From Capitulum mitella (Eukaryota; Arthropoda; Thecostraca; Pollicipedomorpha; Pollicipedidae): a stretch of DNA of 64,000 bases. Positions within the stretch are counted from its first letter, which is position 1. The number at the start of each line of letters is the position of its first letter. Below are positions 54,956 to 64,000 of the stretch, one piece after another. Both the position numbers and the translations under genes were made by a program. The notes under the pieces are model-generated. The model was not told the origin of the DNA. It saw only the letters and a program-made list of their open reading frames with translations, and did not search any database. The stretch is from the NCBI GenBank assembly GCA_030062745.1, contig CP099849.1, positions 10,948,144 to 11,012,143 of the forward strand, read 5' to 3'.

Positions 54956-55370
54956 GGACGCGAAAGTAGTCATGTGGAGAGAAATTGTCCCACACTGGTC
55001 ACCTTTTTCTGTCATGTCATCCAGAGCAATGCTGTGCCATCCAGAAAACAAGACGCTATCGCACTGCTTTACTTGCTAACGAACTGCTGAATCGATGATT
55101 GTGTTACGATAATATATGTTACGTGTGATTATATGTAATGTTCCTTGATGCAGAACACGTTAAATAGAACAAAATAACGCTTTATAATGTATTGTTCATA
55201 CGATCAACCACATTTGTAAGGAAATACTACGTAATACTATGAAATAATACCCGGCGATATATACATAAGCAGTAATGTAGATATTCATCTACGTCTAGTA
55301 TTTTTACTTGCGGCTTTTGCACGTCCCTGATCCGGAGTGCATTTTCAACGTTTTTGGGCAATTACAAATA
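54956..55370. other. No gene recognised
   Basis: AT-rich sequence up to the left end of the pogo-like element; the TA target duplication is 55369-55370. Confidence 0.5.
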
Positions 55371-55394
55371 GGGGAGACCGGGGTACATTGTAAC
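55371..55394. repeat. Pogo-like element terminal inverted repeat (left)
   Basis: GGGGAGACCGGGGT followed by ACATTGTAAC; pairs with 58983-59006 with two mismatches. Confidence 0.93.
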
Positions 55395-56061
55395 GTTTTT
55401 CACATTGTCCATCCTGTCTTGTTTAACGAATAATCTCACAGGTCTCTGCTCTGCACTATCTTGTAGCATGATTCTTCCTCTTCATTTTCGTCACCACTAA
55501 CGGATGAAAACCTAATTCTAAGTACTTTAAAATTTGGACTTAAGTTACCTCTGCAGATTTTACAATTTGCCCCAGATACGGGGTAAGATGTTACAGGGCA
55601 GGGGGTTAATTGTTACGCCGTATATCCACGGATGACTTGTCGCATTGGATGATAAAACCGCTTCCCTTCTCTTAAATCCAACTCTATCCGAATGAACCTT
55701 TATTAGCAAATGATCAACTGTTGTGAAGATCTGCATGTTCGGCTTTACAGGTATCATATTCACAACCTGGTTTTCAAATTTCCTACGTTGAAAATAAACA
55801 TGAACTTCCACGACAATAACCACTGGCCATCGTTTGCATTTGACCGTCGAAGTAGGGTCAAGATCTCTCGTCAATGCCACGAAATTAAAGGACGCAGACA
55901 TTACCAAATGCGAAGCGCTATCCAAGCGCTATCTAGGCGGAATGATAAGCTATTAAGACCAGGTATTCAGGCACGATCACAGCCGCTGGTATCGATCACA
56001 AATCCGATGAATCAGACATGAACAGAAAAAAGCTTCTAAAGCTATACGATGCATTACATCC

Positions 56062-56493
56062 TTACCCGTCAGACTCACAGTTTTCACAGACATAGAACAC
56101 CTGCTTACTCCCAAGCGCTGTGCACGCCAGGTGGGCCCACATATAGCACTGTTGACACTGAATCCACCTGTCTCCCGGCCTGCTCGCGCCATAGCTTTCG
56201 ACGCAGACGAGGCAGAACTGATCATTTTCGCAGTCGCTATCCGACTCGTCCAGCTTCAGCCTTCTCCTTGATCTCCCTGCCTTTCCTTTGGTTTTGGTGT
56301 TCTTTTTCCTCTTCCGGCTCTCTTCATCCCTCTGGATTGCGGTTATCTCGGGCGTGTCAGTCAGAATAGCGGCTTTCCTCCTTCTCTTTCCCGTCCGTGC
56401 TGTCTTACGTGGGCCAGCCTTCGGCAGCGGCCGTATTCCATCCGGTGACTCCACACCACCAATCACGTGGTCTCCCCTAGTCGCGCTGGAGCC
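56062..56493 (-). pseudogene. Pogo-like transposase, last exon with PHD finger
   Basis: After an acceptor (GGTTGCAG on the minus strand, ending at 56494) the exon reads GSSATRGDHVIGGVESPDG, a basic nuclear-localisation-like stretch (RKRKKNTKTKG), an acidic patch, then CLVC...RWIQCQQCYMWAHLAC...CENC and a stop. The pattern is C4HC3, a PHD-type zinc finger, often found at the C-terminus of invertebrate and fish pogo-like transposases. This exon has no internal stop. It joins in phase 0 to the exon ending at 56840. Confidence 0.8.
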
Positions 56494-56839
56494 CTGCAAC
56501 CAGATGTATATCATAGCATATCAGCTTTTGCCAACCACTGGTTCTTTTTTGGCATAACGTCTTTTCATTTTTTCAAGCACCATACAAATGACCAGACTTA
56601 TTAAGAAAACAACAAAATTTTAGGCTGTGTCAAACAATCAAACAAAACCAACAAAGAATTTATCACACACTAAGAAACCCATTCAACGGAAAGTTCTAAA
56701 CCTCATTTACGATCTAGAACACTTGGCATCAACTTCGCTTCAAAGATGAGACCCGTAATTAAGAAAATATTTACTTGTTATCATTTCATATAAAAACGCT
56801 TAAATGTATTGAAAGGAGCATTATCTGAAAAAAATTCAC
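56494..56839 (-). other. Probable intron of the pogo-like transposase
   Basis: Minus-strand donor ATGCAAG|GTGAAT and acceptor GGTTGCAG define a 346-bp AT-rich gap. Joining gives an uninterrupted frame from the array (QVVEAASNSCK) into the PHD exon. Confidence 0.65.
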
Positions 56840-58376
56840 CTTGCATGAATTGCTAGCCGCCTCGACGACCTGGCCGAGTCCTGACCCGCCGGCGACCTGG
56901 CCGAGTCCTGACCCGTCGGCGACCTGGCCGAGTCCTGACTCGTCGGCGACCTGGCCGAGTCCTGAGACCTGCCGTCCCGGCGACCTGGCCGAGTCCTGAC
57001 CCGCCGGCGACCTGGCCGAGTCCTGACTCGTCGGCGACCTGGCCGAGTCCTGACCCACCGGCGACCTGGCCGAGTCCTGACCCGCCGGCGACCTGGCCGA
57101 GTCCTGACCCGCCGGCGACCTGGCCGAGTCCTGGCGTTTCAGTGCTTTGGCCGAGATCCCTGTCGGTTACGTAGCTGGGGGCGAAGTCCTGGTCAGTGAA
57201 CTTTTCAGGATTGAATGGACTGATACCAGCAGATTCGAAGCCGCTCTTAATGTTTGCTTGCGTGGCTGCCGCAGTCCACGCCTGAGCGACGATTTCTGGG
57301 ATGTCATATATTGTCGCAGGCTTGCCAGGATTGTTCCGCATCCAGCAATCCATATGAGTTGCGTAACTCCTCTTGAATGGTCCGAACAGACCGCGGTCTA
57401 GCGGTTGCAGCCTGTGACTGCAGTGCGGAGGAAATGATAGCATTACAACTCCGTTTTCTTTCGCCAGATCTAAAACCTCAACTGACAGATGTGAGGAGTG
57501 GTTATCGAGAAGAAGCAAAACTGGCTTGTCGGGCGTGGGTCTCGCGTGCTTGATGAAATGTCGCATGAATATCAAAAAATCCTCTTTCATCATCCATCCA
57601 GACTTGTTAGCACTCCCGATGCAGTCGCTTGGGCCACCTCGGATAAACCAGTCCTTATACCTCGCTCGAGGAAACACAAACATCGGGGGCACAGTGTTTC
57701 CCAGGGCACAAGCAGCCGCGCACACCGTCACCAGTTGTCCCCTCTCGCCTGATGTTATGCCTCCAACTTGATTGGTTCCTTTTCCGGCAACGATGCGGCT
57801 TGGAGTCTGCACCGTCGTGCAGCCAGTCTCATCGCAGTTCCATATACTTGACCTGTCGAGCTTCAGTCGTTCGTAGACAGATCCCAGCTTGCTGAAGAAT
57901 TCTGAAACATTGTGTCGGTTGAAGCTGGACGCTCGAGCCAGGCTAGTTGGCTGCGGCGACCTTATGGCCAGCTTTGGGTGGCGCTTAAGGAAACCGGAGA
58001 ACCAGTCCACGCCCGCCCTGCGCTTTTCTGCCCACGTCTGTGGCACTTTGACATTCTTGGCTGTCGCCCACTCATACGCTTAAGTTCTAACGTCCACTGG
58101 CGTGAGTCCAAAAAAGGCGTCGGCCGCTTTAAGAAGATATTCTTCTAGCTTGCCCTCGTCCTCATCTGAAAACACCCGTGAAGCTGGCTTGTATCCTACT
58201 CTCACATCACCCCCACTTTTCTTGGTCCGAATATACCGGCTCAGAGTGACATGGTTGATTTTGTAGATTTCTGCGGCTCTTCGGATTTTTTCACCGGCTT
58301 CAACAGCACGAATCGCTAAATCCACGCGTGCCTGCGGGACACCACGGTTTGTTGTTCTTAGTCTGTTTCGTACCAT
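56840..58376 (-). pseudogene. Pogo-like transposase, HTH and DDE domains (broken)
   Basis: From ATG at 58376: an HTH-psq domain at about residues 8-50 (ARVDLAIRAVE, then HVTLSRYI), a second DNA-binding region, then a DDE domain with D182 (IWNCDETG), D291 (LLLLDNHSSH) and D327 (LQPLDRGLFGPFK). The last two aspartates are 35 residues apart, in the pogo range. A single nonsense codon (TAA, 58081-58083) after TPVDVRT interrupts the frame, where the frame otherwise continues as AYEWATAKN. Beyond about 57140 the frame enters a 27-bp minisatellite, and one odd unit changes its register before the C-terminal exon. All three acidic residues are present, so inactivation is recent and slight. Confidence 0.85.
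56856..57138. repeat. 27-bp in-frame minisatellite in the transposase, ~10 copies
   Basis: The unit CGACCTGGCCGAGTCCTGAC + CCGCCGG encodes GLGQVAGGS on the minus strand. About ten copies, with variants GLGQVADES and GLGQVADGS. One unit near 56960-56990 (GAGACCTGCCGTCCCGG) has a different length and shifts the frame. It lies between the DDE domain and the intron before the PHD finger. Confidence 0.92.
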
Positions 58377-58982
58377 ACTGAAATAAAGGAACACGAAATT
58401 AAAGATTAACCAATTCAAAAATAACATTTAACAGACGTAAAAAACGAGTTATTTTGAAGCAAAAATAGATATAATAAACATGAGGTAACTTACCTCAAAA
58501 GACAAAGAGTGGAAATTAATAATCATTATTTAAAGGCTGGCATAAAAAGGTAGGTAAGACTACATAGAACAATGTGAAAGGGGAAGGGGTTAATTGTAAC
58601 AATGTTACAATCTGCCCCGTTGGCGTCGTTACAATCAGCCCCACAGCTACGCGCCATTTTTAAACCCCTCCACGCAAAGAACAATGCAAACTGCGCCGTT
58701 CATTCGGGTGCAAGATTGCGAAGAAAAGGCTAAAATTTCATTCAGATAGAGCATAAGTCCCATTTCTCAACAGTTCTGACAATAGACAGAACAATGTACA
58801 CATACAATATGTTGACAAAACTATCAAAAAACACGTTTTTATCCACCAAACAACACTTACCCGTCCGATCGTCCCAAACGTTTGTGAAAAGAGAGGGTGT
58901 CTTACCGCGCATGCGCAGTTGAAGGCATACTGCCATCTAACGAACAGTTTTGGAATTATTGTGGTTGTTTCAATTGCCCCGT

Positions 58983-59006
58983 GTTACAATTGACCCCGGT
59001 CTCCCC
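58983..59006. repeat. Pogo-like element terminal inverted repeat (right)
   Basis: GTTACAATTG followed by ACCCCGGTCTCCCC, mirror of 55371-55394, followed by TA. Confidence 0.93.
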
Positions 59007-59137
59007 TACTGTCGAGCGTTTTCGCGTTTTGTAATAGCTATATTTACATGAAATTCTGCTCCATTGTTATTTATCATTGGTCCATTGAGCATGTCACCGC
59101 ATCAGTCGCTTACAGGCTCTTGGCATTGCATCTTCCT

Positions 59138-59237
59138 ACATAACGCGTGGTGGCTCACGCGTTTGCAGTCAGATGTTGTACGCGAGCAACTGAAAAGTAG
59201 AATGTAGCTGAACTTTTGTGCGATCCGACACGTAAAG
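59138..59237. repeat. Direct repeat, copy 1 (~100 bp)
   Basis: Shares GTGGCTCACGCG, TCAGATGTTGTA, CGAGC, ACTGAAAAGT and GAATGTAGCTGAA in order with 59742-59849. Confidence 0.8.
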
Positions 59238-59741
59238 TGCGGTGCAAACTTGCACGGAAATTAACAAGGTGGAACGTGCCGTGAAATCCAATAAGCCCCC
59301 AGTGCTAAAGTTCTTTATTCTCTGCCTAAATCTTTATGTTTAGTCCAGTCTTGCCTCACAGCACATCGCATCGCGGCAAGAAGTGTCCAATGTGGGGTAG
59401 CCTTAAACCGCGTCAAAGAAAAATGTGGGTCACAAATGCCCCCTCCATAATCTAGTTACAGCACCGCCTCGAGTCCCCCCCCCCCTCTTTGGCGGTAAAA
59501 GTTGGCGAGGCCTGGGGGAGGGGCAATCCTGAGTGCACAGCACATATTGCACATTCAGTTCATTTCACATTTTTTCAGCAAACACCAAAACAAAGGGTGC
59601 ATGCCGTTCTTAAAATACCGTTGAGATCTCGCCGACCCATAGCATTTTCCGCTGACGGCCACTCGATGCTTTCAGGAGAACACTGCCCTCAGTGCTTTTG
59701 CTTGGATGCTCCTCATGGGTCAGGATCTTATCTTATTCTTA
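59238..59741. other. DNA between the direct repeats; nothing recognised
   Basis: No gene. A poly-C run at 59476-59486 and short frames without similarity. Confidence 0.4.
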
Positions 59742-59849
59742 TTACATACCGCATGGTGGCTCACGCGCTTGCAATCAGATGTTGTATGCGAGCGACTGAA
59801 AAGTGGAATGTAGCTGAATTTTTGTGCCAGCCGACATGTAAAATGCGGA
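59742..59849. repeat. Direct repeat, copy 2 (~108 bp)
   Basis: Same orientation as 59138-59237, 604 bp downstream, and followed by a small tandem duplication of GCGGAA[CT]TTTTGGCATAC near 59848 and 59896. Confidence 0.8.
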
Positions 59850-59942
59850 ATTTTTGGCATACTATGCCAGAAATTCTCATACTACATGCGGATTGCGGAA
59901 CTTTTGGCATACTATGCCAAAAATTTTCTCTGGTCAAACCCT

Positions 59943-60701
59943 TCACATCAGAAGCGGTTTTGTCACGAATGGAAAGCAGACGCGGGGTGGAGGCGGTATG
60001 CACACCGCATACCGCCTGAATGGCAGATATGCACACTGCTGGAAAACAATACATCTGGCGGCGGTAAGACGTGGAAAGTTCCACAGAGATAGACGATTTA
60101 CGGCATTTCTGAGACGATAAGAAGATATCTCGATAGGGAGAGGTAATATGTGAGGACACGTGCGTTGCAGTGAAGAGATCTGAAGGATTAGGACAGAAGA
60201 GAAACCGTGTCTTTGGAGAGCGAAGTAGAAAGAGTGAGGAAGGAACAGAGGGACCAGGACATTATTAGTCCTCCGCATCGTTTGGGGTAAGTGAGACACA
60301 CAGGTTAAGGACGGATCTTTTGGGTCACCCGGCGGCACCCTCAAGACCGCATTTGCTAAAATGATGTGTACAGAGGTGATGGGCGTTTTTCTAGTCGCTC
60401 TTTGATGCGAAATGGAACAGCTTGTGGGATTTATTCCTAAGCCAGCTGAGTTCATCCAGCCCTGAACGCTCAGCGAAGTTTGTCCCAAGACATGCATGAA
60501 ATAACATTTATGCCATTCCTCCCACCGCAAAGAACTTGTGGTTAGATGTATGTTATCTAGCAAAACGGCATTAAATTTAGCGATCTCTCTTCCTGGTGAA
60601 TCCTTGTAGGAAATAATGTAGAGCAATAAAGAAAAGAACAGAAAACATTTTACTGGTGTGCATTTTTGGATATCCGATATCCAACACAGTTTTGGCAGCA
60701 C
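59943..60701 (-). other. Long open frame, unrecognised
   Basis: A 252-codon minus-strand frame, long for this AT-rich setting. It has one hydrophobic stretch near its start (FLFFSLLLYII), several cysteines and histidines, but no domain I recognise, no GC rise and no codon bias like the ClC exons. Possibly chance or the shadow of a decayed element. Confidence 0.15.
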
Positions 60702-60863
60702 ATATCAAGTGTAAAAATAGGGCACACCAGACATCAAGGTCCTCATTGGAAAACGTTGGGCGCAATGATACAGGATATCCGGCCGGCTGGTGGTCATTAG
60801 TGTGGGACGGTGTTCTGTCAGGCGTAACGAATTCACTCGCTTTCCGCGAAACAGCTGGAACAA

Positions 60864-61256
60864 ATGTTCAGTCCGCAGACTTTGACGGTCGAAGAGGCCC
60901 TGGACTTGATCGAGGACGAGGAGTTTCGTGACAGCGATGGCGTACTGTCCAACAGTAGTCCAACAGACATAGTGGCTCCGCCTCACTCGGCTGTGGACAA
61001 TGTGAACGATGGGAATGAAGGAGACGACTCTCTTGTCGGTGGTGATTTTGTCATCGAGATCAGGGCGAACGTTACAGCGAGGAGTTTCAGGTCTTTCTTT
61101 GTCTGCTGTGCTTCAAGGCATAGTATACCAAGCAAAACATTCCAACGTCGTGCATGTGCATGCATCCAGCGTCGTGCATGCCGCCTATGTGCATGTGGCA
61201 TTTTCTGTGCGTTTGTGTTACGATGCTTGTTATGGTCACAGTACGCCAGCAGTTGA
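60864..61256 (+). CDS. Acidic ORF resembling a piggyBac-derived N-terminus
   Basis: ATG at 60864 opens MFSPQTLTVEEALDLIEDEE, then SPTDIVAPPHSAVDNVND and GNEGDDSLVGGDF; after about residue 70 it loses protein character and ends at 61256. The layout, an [LV]-EEAL helix followed by an acidic D-I-x-x-PP...D..D-D segment, is typical of the N-termini of piggyBac transposases and PGBD proteins. The catalytic DDD domain is not visible downstream, so this would be a fragment or a first exon. The match is to a low-complexity style of sequence and could mislead. Confidence 0.3.
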   Translation: MFSPQTLTVEEALDLIEDEEFRDSDGVLSNSSPTDIVAPPHSAVDNVNDGNEGDDSLVGGDFVIEIRANVTARSFRSFFVCCASRHSIPSKTFQRRACACIQRRACRLCACGIFCAFVLRCLLWSQYASS

Positions 61257-62296
61257 TGTGTAGCATTGTGGCATGCGATTCTTAAAGGAAATACCTTGTA
61301 TGACTTTTGGTGACTGAAAAACACGGCTAAGTTGGTGTTTCATGCACGTATTTGATGCTTCAAGGAGACTTGTAACGGTTTCAATTCGAAATGGCGAGAT
61401 ATAACGTGGAAATGCGTTTTTGTGAGATGCCTATTTTGGTACTCGTTCCTTCGGCACCTGCTCTCAGTTGCTAACTCAGGCAGCTCTGTACCATCACCCT
61501 TCGTTGCGAGGATAGCGTGGCAGTGACAATAAAAAGTGAATAACAGTTGCGATTGTGTCAGCACTTGTATTCTGCATTGAACGACGACTGACGCGTTCAT
61601 TGGTCGTCGCGTCAGGTCTTATGAACAATCATTGTGATATTTGCTTCACCTGGACGTTGCTGCATATCCAAATATAAGAAACCCCTCTCTCATACACAGA
61701 AACGTCCATCCACTACCTTGGATGCTTCACTGGCCCCAAGGAACCCCAATGAACAGGGAAGTCAGTAGAGGGAGCTTTGGATTATTTTGCAAATCAATTA
61801 AAGTTATTTTCCACGTGACCAGGTTGTTGTTAGTTTATTACGTGTGACCAGGTTCGAATAACAAGAGGTCACATGATGATATGGCCACCCATGGGAATGT
61901 CCTCAGGGTCCATTTCACTGTTGACGACCTGAATAGGCGCTTGTCATTGCTTGAAATGGATATATGTTCGTTCAGAGTGCCCACCAACATGGCAAATATT
62001 TTCCAATCTCTTTTTAAACATTGCCATTTATGACAGAGACAGAAATATTTTTAATGGCAGATCCACAGTTGTGGTTTTTTGCTTTTACGCGTCAGATCGA
62101 TAAAGCCAGGAATATGCGTGGTCGGCTCAAGCAGTGACGGCACACGAGTGAACAAGACGAACTCCACGTGGCTCCACTCCCAACTCCACGTAATGAGACA
62201 ATGCAAAACACCTCAATGACTAAAGCTCACTTGGCGGCAGAACAGCATCACAGTCAGACGGGCTCATGTCTCAGCCGCAAGATATGTTGTTTCCAG
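61257..62296. other. No gene recognised
   Basis: AT-rich; may include the 3' untranslated part of the LINE that follows on the minus strand. No poly(A) or tandem 3' tail identified. Confidence 0.4.
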
Positions 62297-64000
62297 TCAA
62301 TGTCTAAAGCCAGTGTTTTGTACCAAAACGAGAAGTTGGTTGGGCTTTTGTACAGCGTCATAGCGCAGTCTGCGGCGGCCCGCTTCGGTTCGGATACGTG
62401 GGAGCGTGATTTTAGAAGCATATCTTGTGGCATGCGTATGTCCCTGATTCGCTGTCTGCCCAAGCGTCTCAGCGATCGCCTCAGGCCGCCCAGTGATTAG
62501 TGCACTGTGCGCGGTACATACGCGGTGGTACATCACTAGTTCGGAAGCGGTGAACCATTTCAGATCGCGAAACAAGTTCGATTCATGGTCATGCTTACGC
62601 CTTCCGCTTACGACATGTGCACAAAAGTTAAAAATCTTTAACACGGTGCAGCTGCGTCTCGCCACACGTATCATACACCGAAAAACGGTATCTCGCGACT
62701 GAAACAGCCAGGGCCTGATCGATGGGTTTACTCTTTGGTATCAACGCGTCTGGCATGAATAAGCGGCGCAATGAGCACACCGTCACACTTACGGGTCATC
62801 TCGCTAATGTGTGACTGTCAATTTAAATGTCTATCAAGCATGACACCCAGGTTCCCCACCACTCTGCTGTGTATCACAGTTGCTCCACAGAAGTTCATTT
62901 GAACAGTAGGCATGTGTCTCAACATGACGGGCGTTCCTAACGCGATCATCTGGATTTTTGACGCATTTAGTTTCATGCCGTTGGCACAGAACCACTGGTA
63001 CAACGAGTCCAGTGTGTGTTCCAATGTGTTGACTAAGTTATAAATATCCTGCTTCTTTCCGCTCATCAGACTGCGTGTCGTCTGCGCATTGCGCGGCTGG
63101 CATGAACTCGGGTACACAGAGGCTAAGCTCGTTGGTAAACAACATGTGCAATATACATCTGAGAGGCCCTCCCTGATACACTCCGATGTTGTTCGGTTTT
63201 GTCTGTGACAGCATTGTGTTTCCATCACTGGAACGGACCCGCAGTTGTTGGGTATGACCGGACGAACAGTTGGCAAACCATTGTGGATCAGTACAGTTGG
63301 CAAACCATTGTGGATCTGGAATCATGTTAGCTTTTCGAGCAGCTTCTCGTATGTTACTACATCGAAGACCGTCGACAAAACGAGGAGTACTAGGATGGCC
63401 ACTTCGCCACTGTCCATTGTCTGGAGTATCCTATCGGTTGTGACATGAAGGACGGTGTCAGTAGAGCGTCCTTTACTGCAGCCGTGCTGCACGTTACATT
63501 GGAGACGGCTGTTCTCGAAGTAGTGTACGAGCTGGTGTTGCACTACACGCTCGACTGTTTTCATTGCCGCCGATAGGATGGAAATGGGTCGCGTGCTGGA
63601 TGGGTCGGTGATGATCCTGCTCTCAGGGATGGGTGTCACCAGTGCATGTTTCCAAGCGGCTGGTATGTCGCCGATGGTCAGGCACGTGTTAATAATGTCT
63701 AATAAGAGGTATCCTAGTCCCTCAAAGTACGTCTGCATCATATGAATGCTGACTCTGTCAGTGCCGGTGGAAGTGGAGCTCTTCATGCTCAGAAGGTTGG
63801 CGAATAATGTGTCCATGTCAGTGGTGTGGACACGGAAAGAGTACGCGGTGACGAGTGGCAGCCTGACTGGTACTGGCCTGACCGGTGTAGACACGCTGGC
63901 AACTGTGGTCTGGCCAAAAGTCACATAACAGTTGTTAAACGCGTCAGAGGTGATGTTAGGGATGGGTGGCTATTTCGATTCAGTTCCGATAAAAGTAATA
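62297..64000 (-). mobile_element. CR1/L2-like LINE, decayed, runs off the right edge
   Basis: On the minus strand, in order: PNITSDAFNN, SSTGTDRVSIHMMQ, AAWKHALVTPIP, STRPISILSA, GCSKGRSTDTVLHVTTDRIL, STVFDVVTYEKLLEKL, NNIGVYQGGPL, CADDTQ, NASKIQMIALGTP, NLGVMLDRHL, and finally SNLFRDLKWFTASELVMYHR and LPRIRTEAGRRRLRYDAV. These are the reverse transcriptase motifs and C-terminal tail of Jockey-superfamily (CR1/L2-like) elements. The frame changes at about 63322, 63050 and 62810, the catalytic YADD is CADD (63077-63088), and stops intervene. The endonuclease and ORF1 would lie beyond 64000. Confidence 0.88.

Larger units (their letters stand above)
55371..59006 (-). mobile_element. Pogo-like DNA transposon, complete ends, ~3.6 kb
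   Basis: Flanked by TA on both sides (55369-55370 and 59007-59008). The terminal inverted repeats are 24 bp (55371-55394 and 58983-59006), starting GGGGAGACCGGGGT and ending TTGTAAC, with 22 of 24 bases matching. The element encodes, on the minus strand, a transposase with HTH, DDE domain and C-terminal PHD finger. Pogo-group elements of the Tc1/mariner superfamily insert at TA and carry HTH-psq plus DDE domains of this type. Motifs of the form GTTACAAT..GCCCC recur inside both ends. The transposase is broken, so the copy is probably non-autonomous now, but intact ends suggest it could have been mobilised in trans. Confidence 0.9.

Noticed and set aside
55560..55925. 121-codon minus-strand frame within the pogo-like element
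   Set aside because: Lies downstream of the PHD exon stop in the element's 3' region; no recognised domain and includes subterminal repeat DNA.

Overview
This window is animal nuclear DNA: sparse short exons, long AT-rich introns, GC-rich exons and islands, and many interspersed and tandem repeats. I read it as arthropod, probably a crustacean. The chloride-channel exons resemble insect ClC-a, and there is a short (TTAGG)4 block, the arthropod telomere-type repeat. The species cannot be named from this sequence. No bacterial operon, CRISPR array or intact virus was seen.

Layout. 1-5376: no exons recognised; two ~1.2 kb TTAA-flanked piggyBac-type non-autonomous elements lie at 1945-3146 and 3479-4686. 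5377-37093 (+): the C-terminal half of one ClC-a/CLCN2-type chloride channel gene. Eight exons were joined by checking splice phase at every junction. They carry CBS1, a low-complexity linker, CBS2 and the stop codon; the membrane-spanning exons must lie upstream of the window. Its introns hold at least eight minisatellite arrays, several ending almost at a 3' splice site, plus microsatellites and a MITE (33857-34562). 37094-42640: GC-rich islands, unassigned DNA and a minisatellite with donor-like motifs (40985-41270). 42645-44340: a minisatellite running straight into an intronless, stop-containing copy of alkylglycerol monooxygenase (AGMO). 44574-45795: an inverted second copy of the 1945-3146 element. 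45800-55370: mostly unassigned, with a 25-bp minisatellite, a tRNA-derived SINE-like unit, a LINE 3' remnant and a GC island. 55371-59006: a complete TA-flanked pogo-like DNA transposon with terminal inverted repeats, a broken transposase (HTH, DDE, in-frame minisatellite, intron, PHD finger) and subterminal repeats. 59007-64000: a local duplication, an acidic ORF resembling a piggyBac-derived N-terminus, and a decayed CR1/L2-like LINE running off the right edge.

The only gene I can defend as functional is the chloride channel. AGMO, the pogo transposase and both LINEs are broken. The most unusual features are minisatellites placed against 3' splice sites, a run of GTCAG 5' splice sites in four consecutive introns, a minisatellite grown inside the pogo transposase ORF, and a tRNA-like unit split by an inverted copy of its own 5' half.
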